DNA of 64,000 nt from the NCBI GenBank assembly GCA_958295725.1, contig OY282368.1:372001-436000 (forward strand). Reading direction: 5' to 3'. The first letter of the stretch is position 1, and each line of letters starts with the position of its first letter. A program made the translations under genes and the position numbers. The stretch comes from an uncultured Alphaproteobacteria bacterium (GTDB lineage: Bacteria > Pseudomonadota > Alphaproteobacteria > UBA2966). Of the stretch, positions 14,762 through 25,524 are shown one piece after another. A model generated the notes under the pieces. It was given only the letters and a program-made list of their open reading frames with translations, made no database searches and was not told the DNA's origin.

Positions 14762-16306
14762 TCAATCGACGGCGCGCGGCCGGTCCAGGAACGCGATCAG
14801 GGGCAGGACGATCACCGCGACGATGGTCAACGCCCAGAAATCGTTCACGTAAGCGATCATCGAAGCCTGCCGGAACATCTCCATGTCGAGCCGCATGAGG
14901 CCCTGGAGGTTCGAGAGGTCCCAGACGCCCCGGGACGCGGCGAGATCGAACGACTGGTGGAAGGGGGAGAGATGCTCGTTCAGCTCGGCGCGGTTCGCCT
15001 GGGTCGAGCGCGCGAGGATGGTCACGCCCGCCGAGATGCCGATTCCCCCACCGAAGAACCGGGACGAATGGATGACGGCCGAACCGTAGTCGACCAGTCC
15101 CGGGGCGAGCCGCGAAAACGCGAGAACCGAGAGCGGTATCCAGATGACGGCCTCGCCCATGCCCATCCATATGCCGGCGATGAAGATCTCGTGGAGCCCG
15201 ACGGTGAGGTCGAAGGTCGTCATGTACCAGAAGGCTACCCCCTGGAGGCCGAACCCCAACGCCATCATGAGGCGCTCGTCCATGATCTTGACGAGGTGGC
15301 CGAGGATGAAGACCCCGATCATGAACCCGACGCCCCGGGGCGTCAGCATCAGGGAAACCGTTTCGAGCGGCAGGCCCTGAAGCCGTCCGAGAAGCGACGG
15401 GAGAAGCATGAGCGCGGCGAAGGACGTCACGCCGGCGACCACCATGCAGACGACGCATATGGCGAAGTTCTTGTGCCGAAAGACCCGCAGGTCGAGGAAC
15501 GGCTGCCGGGCGCAGGAACAGCGGACGACGAACAGGTAGAGCGCGACCGAGGCGACCGCGCCCCATGTCGCGATCTCGTGCGACTCGAACCAGTCGAGCC
15601 GGTTGCCGCGATCCAGCATGAATTGAATGGACGCGAGGCACGTGGCCAGAAACAGGAAGCCCAGCCAGTCGAGGCGGAGATTCGGCCGGGTCGGGAACCG
15701 GGGAACGGTCAGGGCGATCATGTAGAGGGCGAGCAGGCCGGCCGGTGCCATGCAGACGAAGGCGAGCCGCCAGTCGTAGATCTCGGCGAGGATGCCGCCG
15801 ACCGGTGGCCCCAGGACCGCCCCCAACATGCTGCCGCCGGCCCAGAACCCCATGACCATGCCGTGGGATCTCTTCGGATAGACGTCGAGGAGGATGGGCA
15901 TCGACAGGGGCAGCATGGGACCGCCGGCGAGCCCTTGCACGGCGCGCCAGAATACGACTTCCTCGAGACTCGCGGCGACGCCCAGCGCCCCCGAGGCGAA
16001 CGTGAAGATGCCCAGGGCCACCAGGAGCGAGCGCCGTCTCCCGAATCTCATGCCCAGCCAGCCGGCGGCGGGCATGCCGATCGCCGTTCCCACCATCGTG
16101 GCGGTCAGGACCCAGGAGATCTCTTCCAGTCCGGCCGAAAGATCCCCCTGCATCTGGGGCAACACGGCGTTGGCGATCGTGGCGCTGAGGGTTTGCAGCG
16201 CGCCGGCGATGATTATCGAGATCAGGATGACGGTTCGCCGGACGGCGGAGTCGATGACCGTCGCCGGCGCCTCGCCCGGAAGCGCGTCCGTGGCCATTCC
16301 GTTCAT
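14762..16306 (-). CDS. DHA2-family MFS exporter (EmrB-like), third of three tandem paralogues
   Basis: The 514-residue protein has about 14 membrane segments and the DHA2 signatures: LPQMQGDLSAGLEEISWV after helix 1, the motif-A loop GMRFGRRR, and a conserved LDRGNRLDWFE before the central helices. EmrB-type pumps expel hydrophobic compounds with protons, usually with an EmrA adaptor and an outer-membrane channel. Neither is encoded nearby. The ATG at 16306 overlaps the preceding gene's stop (ATGA), so the three exporters are translationally coupled. The hydrolase follows. Its sequence is clearly paralogous to the next two genes, with conserved positions spread along the full length. Confidence 0.88.
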   Translation of the reverse strand: MNGMATDALPGEAPATVIDSAVRRTVILISIIIAGALQTLSATIANAVLPQMQGDLSAGLEEISWVLTATMVGTAIGMPAAGWLGMRFGRRRSLLVALGIFTFASGALGVAASLEEVVFWRAVQGLAGGPMLPLSMPILLDVYPKRSHGMVMGFWAGGSMLGAVLGPPVGGILAEIYDWRLAFVCMAPAGLLALYMIALTVPRFPTRPNLRLDWLGFLFLATCLASIQFMLDRGNRLDWFESHEIATWGAVASVALYLFVVRCSCARQPFLDLRVFRHKNFAICVVCMVVAGVTSFAALMLLPSLLGRLQGLPLETVSLMLTPRGVGFMIGVFILGHLVKIMDERLMMALGFGLQGVAFWYMTTFDLTVGLHEIFIAGIWMGMGEAVIWIPLSVLAFSRLAPGLVDYGSAVIHSSRFFGGGIGISAGVTILARSTQANRAELNEHLSPFHQSFDLAASRGVWDLSNLQGLMRLDMEMFRQASMIAYVNDFWALTIVAVIVLPLIAFLDRPRAVD

Positions 16307-17820
16307 CCCAGCCTTGGCGGACGGTCGAGCAGCAGGATGAGCGGCAGGACCGCGAGTGTCAGCACCAGCAGCACCCGGAAATCGTCGAGATAGCCGATCA
16401 TCACGGCCTGCCGGAACATCTCGTTTTCCAGCCGCGCCAGCCCCTGCAAGGTGGTCGGGTCCCAGGCCGGCGGGACCGCGGGCGGCTGGAGGGCCTCGTG
16501 GAAAGGAGAAATGCGCTCGTTCAGCGCGGCGCGGTTGATCTGGGTGGAACGGGTCAGCAACGCGATGGCGAGGGAGATGCCGATGCCGCTGGCGAAGAAC
16601 CGCGCGAATTGGAAGATCGCCGCGCCGTAGCCGCGGAGGCCGGGCGCCAGGGTCAGGAAGGTGATCGTGGCCAGGGGGGTCCACATCACCCCCTCTCCGA
16701 TCCCCAGGATCATGCCGCCGAGAAACACCTGCGTCGGACCCACCGCGAGGTCGAAGGTCGCCAGATACCAGAAGCCGGAGGCCTGGATGGCGAACCCCAG
16801 CGCCAGCATGGCCCGGCCGTCCATGATCCGTACCAGGCGGGCGAGACCCAGGGCGCCGATGGCGTAGCCCAGGCCGCGCGGGACGAGCATGAGGCTGACG
16901 ACCTCGACCGGAAGGTCCCGGAGCTGGGCCAGGAGATTCGGCAGCAACATCAGCGGGGCGAAGGTGAGCATCCCCGATACCGCCATGCAGGCGCAGCCGA
17001 TGGCGTAGTTCCTGTCCAGGAATATGCGGAGATCGATGAAGGGTGACCGGGAGGTCAGGCTGTGAACGACGAACAAGTACATGGCGAGGCCCCCGGACGC
17101 CGCCCACAAGACGATTTCAGCCGACTCGAACCAGTCCAGCCGGTTGCCGCGATCGAGCATGACCTGGAGGGACGCGACTCCCACGCAGAGGGCGACGAAC
17201 CCGAGCCAATCGAGGCGCAGGTCGGGGAATCGCTTCGTCTCCGGCGCCGCGACGAGCACCAGGAAGTACGCGAGCACCCCGAAGGGCGCCAGGAACACGA
17301 AGGCGAGACGCCAGTCGTGGATCTCCGCCATGAAGCCGCCGAGCGGCGGGCCCATGATCGGACCCAGCATCACGCCGCCGGACCAGAACGCGAGGGCCAT
17401 GGCGTGGGATCTCTTCGGGTAGGCGTCCAGTATCCCCGCCATGCACAACGCCGGGATCGCCCCCCCGAACAGGCCCTGGCAGACGCGCCACAGGATGACC
17501 TCCTCGAGCGTCGTCGCGACGCCGAACATCGCCGACGCGAACGTGAACGCCGACAGGGCGACCAGCAGAGATCGCCGGCGTCCGAACCTCATGCTGAACC
17601 AGCTCGACGTCGGCACGCCGATCGCCGTCGACACCAGTGCCGCGGTGAGCACCCAGGACACTTCCTCCAGACTGGCCGAAAGGTCCCCCTGCATCTGGGG
17701 AAGGACGGCGTTGGCCACCGTCAGGTTGATCGTCGGGAGCGTGGACGCCAGCGCCAGGACGAACAGGATCAACGAGCGGCGGGTGCGCGAGTCGACGGTT
17801 TCCGAAAGCTGGTCGGTCAT
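16303..17820 (-). CDS. DHA2-family MFS exporter (EmrB-like), second of three tandem paralogues
   Basis: The 505-residue inner-membrane pump has the same layout as its neighbours: LPQMQGDLSASLEEVSWV, a SMRFGRRR loop, the segment LDRGNRLDWFE, and NRAALNERISPFHE before the last helices. The last segment lies in an extracytoplasmic loop in EmrB relatives. In the motif-A region SSWFSMRFG replaces AGWLGMRFG of both neighbours, so this copy has drifted there. Start and stop both overlap neighbouring genes by four bases (ATGA). Three retained copies in one operon suggest either different substrate ranges or a multimeric pump. I cannot tell which from the sequence. Confidence 0.88.
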   Translation of the reverse strand: MTDQLSETVDSRTRRSLILFVLALASTLPTINLTVANAVLPQMQGDLSASLEEVSWVLTAALVSTAIGVPTSSWFSMRFGRRRSLLVALSAFTFASAMFGVATTLEEVILWRVCQGLFGGAIPALCMAGILDAYPKRSHAMALAFWSGGVMLGPIMGPPLGGFMAEIHDWRLAFVFLAPFGVLAYFLVLVAAPETKRFPDLRLDWLGFVALCVGVASLQVMLDRGNRLDWFESAEIVLWAASGGLAMYLFVVHSLTSRSPFIDLRIFLDRNYAIGCACMAVSGMLTFAPLMLLPNLLAQLRDLPVEVVSLMLVPRGLGYAIGALGLARLVRIMDGRAMLALGFAIQASGFWYLATFDLAVGPTQVFLGGMILGIGEGVMWTPLATITFLTLAPGLRGYGAAIFQFARFFASGIGISLAIALLTRSTQINRAALNERISPFHEALQPPAVPPAWDPTTLQGLARLENEMFRQAVMIGYLDDFRVLLVLTLAVLPLILLLDRPPRLG

Positions 17821-19376
17821 GCGCTCGAGGAGGTCGCGGGCTCGCGGATCCCGGGGGCCTCGCCGGGACGGTGGAGCAACAGCACCAGGGGTATCGTCGC
17901 CAGGGCGAGCAACGTCAGCAGCCAGAAGTCGTTGAGGTAGCCGATCATCATGGCTTGCCGCGTCAGCTCGCCGTCGATTCGCGCAAGGCCCTCGCCGACC
18001 CCGATGTCGAGCAGACCGCTGCGGTTGATCAGGCGAAGCGTCTCGTTGAACGGCGTGATGTTCTCCCCCAGCGTCGCGTGGTTGACCTGTGTGGAGCGGG
18101 CCAGCACGGTGACCAGGACCGAGATGCCGACACTGCTGAGGAAGAACCGGCCGAACTGGAAGAGCGCCGCGCCGTACCCGTGGAGGCCGGGCGGGAGAGT
18201 GGAGAAGGCGATGGTCGCGACGGCCGTCCAGGTAAAGGCCTCGCCCAGCCCCAGGACGGACCCGGCGACGAAGATCTCGAACAGCCCCACCCCCAGGTCG
18301 AACGTCGACATGTACCAGAACGCGGGCGCCTGGGAGGCCAGGCCGAAGGCGAGGAGCACGCGCAAATCCGTGACCCTGACGAGCCGGGCGACGATCACGG
18401 CGCCGATGACGAATCCCACGCCGCGCGGCGTCAACATGATGGCGATGGTGTCGACGGGCACGTCCCGGAGGCGTCCCAGCAGGGTCGGGATCAGCATCAG
18501 GGGCGCGAACGTCAGGATTCCCGATACGCACCAGCAGGAGAACGCCACCGAATAATTCCGATTCAGGAAAATGCGCAGGTCGACGAACGGCTGTCGAACG
18601 GTCAGGCAATGCACGAGAAACACGTAGAACGCGATCCCCGAGACGATCGCGGAGAGGACGATTTCGGGCGCCTCGAACCAGTCCACCCGGTTGCCGCGAT
18701 CCAGGAGGAATTGGGCGGCGGCGACGGAAACGGCGAGCGCCAGGAAGCCGAACCAGTCGAGGCGAAGCTCGGAATGCCGCCTGGACTCCGTGATCGCGGC
18801 AACGACGAGGAAATGGGTGGCGACGCCGACGGGAACCATGAACAGGAAGGCCAGCCGCCAATTATAGAGCTCGGTCAGCCATCCGCCGAGCGGCGGCGCC
18901 AGGATCGGCGCGAGCATCACGCCGCCCGACCACACCGCCAGCGCCCAGCCGCGTTCCGCCTCGGGGAACGAGCGCAGGATGATGGGCATGCATATGGGCG
19001 GGACCGGCCCGCCGAACAGTCCTTGCGCCGTCCGCCAAAAGACGACCTCCTCGAGACTGCCGGCGAACCCGAGCATCGTGGAGGCGATGGTGAAACCGAC
19101 GACCGCGCCGATCAGCACCCGCCGCTGACCGAACCTCATGCCCAACCAGCCGGCGGTGGGCATGGCGATGGCCGTCGACACCAGGGTCGCCGTGATCACC
19201 CACGATATCTCCTCGATCCCCGCCGACAGATCACCGCGAATCTGGGGCAGCACCGCGTTGGCTATGGTGACGTTGAGGGTCGGCAGCGCGGCCGCGAACG
19301 TGAGCGACAACAGGACGAATGTCCGCCGGACCCGGGACTCCGTGGTCGTATCGGTTTCTTCGATCACTCGAGTCAC
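17817..19376 (-). CDS. DHA2-family MFS exporter (EmrB-like), first of three tandem paralogues
   Basis: The 519-residue protein is the first gene of the exporter run and starts with GTG at 19376. Signatures are LPQIRGDLSAGIEEISWV, GMRFGQRR and LDRGNRVDWFE, with the 14-helix pattern of DHA2 pumps. The C-terminal tail (about 15 residues, rich in Pro and Ser) is longer than in the other two copies. No regulator gene such as a TetR or MarR repressor lies beside it, which is unusual for drug-type pumps. Control is therefore not evident from the sequence. Expression presumably starts in the gene-free stretch upstream. Confidence 0.88.
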   Translation of the reverse strand: MTRVIEETDTTTESRVRRTFVLLSLTFAAALPTLNVTIANAVLPQIRGDLSAGIEEISWVITATLVSTAIAMPTAGWLGMRFGQRRVLIGAVVGFTIASTMLGFAGSLEEVVFWRTAQGLFGGPVPPICMPIILRSFPEAERGWALAVWSGGVMLAPILAPPLGGWLTELYNWRLAFLFMVPVGVATHFLVVAAITESRRHSELRLDWFGFLALAVSVAAAQFLLDRGNRVDWFEAPEIVLSAIVSGIAFYVFLVHCLTVRQPFVDLRIFLNRNYSVAFSCWCVSGILTFAPLMLIPTLLGRLRDVPVDTIAIMLTPRGVGFVIGAVIVARLVRVTDLRVLLAFGLASQAPAFWYMSTFDLGVGLFEIFVAGSVLGLGEAFTWTAVATIAFSTLPPGLHGYGAALFQFGRFFLSSVGISVLVTVLARSTQVNHATLGENITPFNETLRLINRSGLLDIGVGEGLARIDGELTRQAMMIGYLNDFWLLTLLALATIPLVLLLHRPGEAPGIREPATSSSA

Positions 19377-19921
19377 CGGGGGAAGACGGCTCCGTTTCGA
19401 TCTCGGAAAGATTGCCTGCTTGTCCGCAAACCTCGTCCGGCGCCGAGAGTACTATAGGGCCCGTTCATGCTTCTCCTTCCCCTGACAGGGAGAGGAGCGG
19501 CGCATCGGATATCGGGAAGTCATGCGAGAAACAGGAACGGGACGGCAGGGTCGCCGACGGGTCGCGCCTGGAGGTCTCGCGCGGATAGACCGGCAACACG
19601 AACGGAAAGCATCAACTCCGTGGAAGCCGGCAGCTCCGCGGGCACATCCACCGTGTGCCGGTCGGAGGGTATCTTCGTGAGGACACAGTGCCGATACCGT
19701 CCGCGCCAGACCCGGGGTTTCGTGTGCAGCCAAGTGTTCGTCGATCGATCACGGCGGATTTCTCGGGACCGCGCGATATTCCCGAACGGCCGTCTTCCTT
19801 CCGGCAGGGGAAGGAGCGCAAACAAACCCCCTCCATCCTCCTCCCGGAAAGGGGAAGAGGACGAGCAGCCCCGGCGGCGGAACCGCCAGCCTACATCATG
19901 CCGCCCGACGGCGGCACTGGT
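19377..19921. other. Gene-free interval with three CCC/GGG hairpins
   Basis: I find no convincing gene in these 545 bases; the ORFs present are short and lack ribosome-binding sites or recognisable motifs. Hairpins of the dispersed C-rich/G-rich family occur at 19473-19496, 19796-19815 and 19837-19860. The promoter of the leftward exporter operon should lie near 19380-19460. The minus strand at about 19523-19680 reads an open, protein-like stretch containing STELMLSVRVAGLSARDLQ. I do not recognise it and treat it as unexplained. Confidence 0.6.
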
Positions 19922-20218
19922 CTACGAATTGGCGCGCTCGACGACGATCCGGCCGCGTCCGCGTCTGACCAGATAACCGCCCCGCGGGATCATCAAATCG
20001 CGCTGCTGGATCAGGGGCCAGAGCGTGTTCGCGATCAACTCCGCGTGCTTGTCCTTCGTTTCGGTCCGTTGCGACGAAAGCCACTTGGCGAACGCTTCCT
20101 CCGCGATCTCGTTGCCGATGGACTTCCGGAGGGCATTGAGTTTGCGAACTTGCCCCTTCGTCAGGTTACTTTCGTCGATCGTTCGGGCAGGCATCTGTGT
20201 CATGACTTCCATTACCAT
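19922..20218 (-). CDS. Small conserved-looking hypothetical protein
   Basis: The 98-codon ORF gives a basic, soluble protein with no signal peptide or membrane segment. It reads like a folded domain: TIDESNLTKGQVRKLNALRK, then a helix with EIAEEAFAKWLSSQ, then an amphipathic helix LIANTLWPLI and a C-terminal arginine-rich strand GGYLVRRGRGRIVVERA. I do not recognise the family. Three in-frame ATGs (20218, 20212, 20203) are possible starts and none has a strong ribosome-binding site. It is flanked by gene-free DNA on both sides, so it is probably transcribed alone. Confidence 0.55.
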   Translation of the reverse strand: MVMEVMTQMPARTIDESNLTKGQVRKLNALRKSIGNEIAEEAFAKWLSSQRTETKDKHAELIANTLWPLIQQRDLMIPRGGYLVRRGRGRIVVERANS

Positions 20219-20318
20219 TCAAGTTGCTGGGACACGGTTTTCCTCTTCACCGGCTTTAAGGTCCGGTGCGGCCGAAAGTTTTCGGCGTTATTTTCACGGA
20301 GTCTAACCCGGATTTTTT

Positions 20319-20365
20319 CGATTTTCAACAGCGATTTTCAACAGATTGTCGCGCGGATTGTCGCG
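20319..20365. repeat. Two pairs of adjacent short direct repeats
   Basis: CGATTTTCAACAG occurs twice back to back (20319-20331 and 20332-20344). It is followed at once by ATTGTCGCG at 20345-20353 and again at 20357-20365. The block is AT-rich compared with its surroundings. It lies just past the stop codon of the deacetylase gene and upstream of the small hypothetical gene, so it could be an operator for that gene or the scar of slippage. Confidence 0.5.
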
Positions 20366-20396
20366 GGTCGCCGCGGCGGCGATTCCATGTCCCGGG

Positions 20397-21290
20397 TCAC
20401 TCGACCAGGCGTTTTCCTTCCGGATCCTGATCGCGGAACCAGTCGGCCATCCGGCCGCCGGTCACGAAGATGGTGTCGTCGCGCTCGAGCAGCATGTCCA
20501 AGGTGCGGGCGAACGTGTCCAGGCGGTAGGGAACCCCGATGATGTGGGGATGCAGGCCCATGGTCATGACGCGCGGCGGTGCCCCGAGCTCGCCAGCGAA
20601 ATACTCCACGGCGGCCTTCCAGCGCGTGTGGTATTCCTCGGCCGTATTCCGGTCGAGCGCGAAGGTCATGACGTCGTTCATATCCAGCGCGTAGGGCAGG
20701 GCGATCAAGGGCCCGTGCTTGGTGCGCATCCAGACCGGCGTGTCCTGGACCATCCAGTCGTGGATGTACTCGATCCCCTTGCTCTTCAGGAGGTCCGGGG
20801 TGTCGAGGCTCTCGCCGTATCCCGGGCCCAGCCATCCCCTGGGCCGCGCCCCGGAATACGCCTCGAATTTCTCCAGGGCTTCCTCGATGACCGCCTCCTC
20901 GTCGTCTTCGTAGAGCAGGGAGCGCTGAAAAAGGCCATGTCCGCAAAGCTCCCAGCCGGCGTCGAGGGCGAGCCGCGCGCAGGCCGGGTAATAGTCGGGA
21001 AGGGCCGCGTTCATCATGTTGGTCACCGGCAGGCCACGTTCCTCGAAGATGCGCGCGAGACGCGGCACACCGGTCCGCAAGCCGTATTCGACCCAGCTGA
21101 AGTTCCCGATGTCCGGGATCGGGGACTTGCCGTGCGGGTTCTGGAGGATGGTCCGGGGCATGGGCCGGTCGAACGGCCACACCTCCAGGTTCATCACGAT
21201 GTGGATCATGATGGGCTTGCCCTTCAGGGGCTTCAGCCTCGGCAGTTCGCCGAGAAGTCGAAAGGGAATGCGTGGGTTGTTCTCCGGCAT
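20397..21290 (-). CDS. Polysaccharide deacetylase-family amidohydrolase (PuuE-like)
   Basis: The 297-residue protein has the NodB-like barrel of carbohydrate esterase 4 relatives. Its closest resemblance is to cytoplasmic members annotated as allantoinase PuuE or deacetylase rather than to secreted chitin deacetylases: there is no signal peptide and the start is followed directly by NLEVWPFDRPMPR. Recognisable segments are GVPRLARIFEERGLPVTNMMN, GWELCGHGLFQ (metal-ligand region), the GYGESLDTPDLL loop and a late MGLHPHIIGVPYR. The metal-binding Asp-His-His triad cannot be assigned with certainty by eye. It is 76 nt downstream of the aldo/keto reductase on the same strand, so the two are probably co-transcribed. 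Confidence 0.78.
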   Translation of the reverse strand: MPENNPRIPFRLLGELPRLKPLKGKPIMIHIVMNLEVWPFDRPMPRTILQNPHGKSPIPDIGNFSWVEYGLRTGVPRLARIFEERGLPVTNMMNAALPDYYPACARLALDAGWELCGHGLFQRSLLYEDDEEAVIEEALEKFEAYSGARPRGWLGPGYGESLDTPDLLKSKGIEYIHDWMVQDTPVWMRTKHGPLIALPYALDMNDVMTFALDRNTAEEYHTRWKAAVEYFAGELGAPPRVMTMGLHPHIIGVPYRLDTFARTLDMLLERDDTIFVTGGRMADWFRDQDPEGKRLVE

Positions 21291-21366
21291 GTCTGTTCCG
21301 CTCCTAACAGGACGACGTCCGTCCGGCGGCGCTCCCTGTCCGCGTCTCGAGGTCGGGGGAGAACGC

Positions 21367-22386
21367 CTATTTCGTTTCGGGCTTGAAGAGCGGAATCCCC
21401 GTCGCCCGTTCGATGCCCGACGTCTCGTGGGGTTCGTAGAGTTCCTCGAGGAACGTCATCTCCTCGTCGTCGAGCCGGATATCCACGGCCCGCGCGGCAT
21501 CCGCGATGTGGGACACCCGCGTGGCGCCGATGATCGGCGCCGTGACCCAGGGCTTGTGGAGGAGCCAGGCGATGGCGATCTGGGCCGGCGCGTGGCCGCG
21601 TTTCTTCGCCAGCGCGACGAGCCGGTCGATGATGTCGAAGTTGTTGTCCTGGTGGTAGAGCTGCCGGGACCGCGGGTCCCCCTTGGCGCGCCTCGTCGGC
21701 GCCGCGCCTTGGCGCTCGCGCTTGCCGGACAGGTATCCCTTGGCGAGCGGCGCCCAGGGGATGACCCCGATGCCTTCCTCCTCGCAGAGCGGCATCATTT
21801 CCCGCTCCTCCTCGCGATAGATCAGGTTGTAGTGGTTCTGCATCGAGGCGAACCGGGTCCAGCCGTTGAGGTCCGCCGTGTAGAGCATCTTCGCGAACTG
21901 GTAGGCCAACATGCTGGAGGCGCCGAGGTAGAGGACCTTGCCGGCCTTGACGACGTCGTGGAGCGCCTCGATCGTCTCCTCGACCGGCGTCAGATCGTCG
22001 AATCGGTGGATCTGGTAGAGGTCGAGGTAGTCGGTTCCCAGGCGCTTCAGGCTGGCGTCGATGCCTTCCATGACGTGCTTGCGGCTCAGGCCGCCGGCGT
22101 TGGGAGAGGGGCCCATGGGGTTGAAGACCTTCGACGCGATGACGAGCTCGTCCCTTCGGGCGTACTTCGTCAGCCACTTCCCGGTGATCGATTCGCTCTC
22201 GCCGTTCGAATAGGTGTCGGCCGTGTCGAAGAAGTTGATCCCGAGATCGAGGGCCTTGCGGAAGTGGGCCCGGGCCCCTTTCTCGTCGATCATGTAATCG
22301 CGATACCACTTGCCGCCGTAGCTCATGCAACCGAGCACCACGCGGCTGACCTTCAGACCGGTCTGGCCGAGATTGACGTATTCCAC
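21367..22386 (-). CDS. Aldo/keto reductase (YghZ/Kv-beta-like)
   Basis: The 339-residue NADPH-dependent oxidoreductase folds as an (alpha/beta)8 barrel. The catalytic tetrad is complete: Asp54 and Tyr59 in FFDTADTYSNGE, Lys86 in VIASKVF and His127 in YQIHRFD. Cofactor-binding GATRVSHIADA appears near the C-terminus. It belongs with the potassium-channel beta-subunit/YghZ group, which reduces aldehydes or methylglyoxal-like compounds. It is divergent from the large ACP-FAAL-PlsC gene. The gap of 123 nt presumably carries both promoters. Confidence 0.88.
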   Translation of the reverse strand: MEYVNLGQTGLKVSRVVLGCMSYGGKWYRDYMIDEKGARAHFRKALDLGINFFDTADTYSNGESESITGKWLTKYARRDELVIASKVFNPMGPSPNAGGLSRKHVMEGIDASLKRLGTDYLDLYQIHRFDDLTPVEETIEALHDVVKAGKVLYLGASSMLAYQFAKMLYTADLNGWTRFASMQNHYNLIYREEEREMMPLCEEEGIGVIPWAPLAKGYLSGKRERQGAAPTRRAKGDPRSRQLYHQDNNFDIIDRLVALAKKRGHAPAQIAIAWLLHKPWVTAPIIGATRVSHIADAARAVDIRLDDEEMTFLEELYEPHETSGIERATGIPLFKPETK

Positions 22387-22509
22387 CGAGCGTCCTCCCT
22401 GTCGGCGTGTGTCCTGACCCGACGACCTTATACCAGAGGAACGCGACCGGTGGCGCGACGCGGGGCGGGCAGACTATCATGGCGCGATCCGTGACGATTC
22501 CGTGAAGCG

Positions 22510-25374
<2,865 letters not shown>

Positions 25375-25524
25375 CGGCGGGCGGTCCGCGCCGACGCCTG
25401 GCCGGTCCACGGCGAGGAGGACCGGCGCCCGTTGTCCTGACGGCCGCGCGCGGGCGATCGTTTGCTCGTCCGCAACCGATGCGCATACTGGACGCGCCCC
25501 GAGGCGGAAGCGGAACCCGTACGC

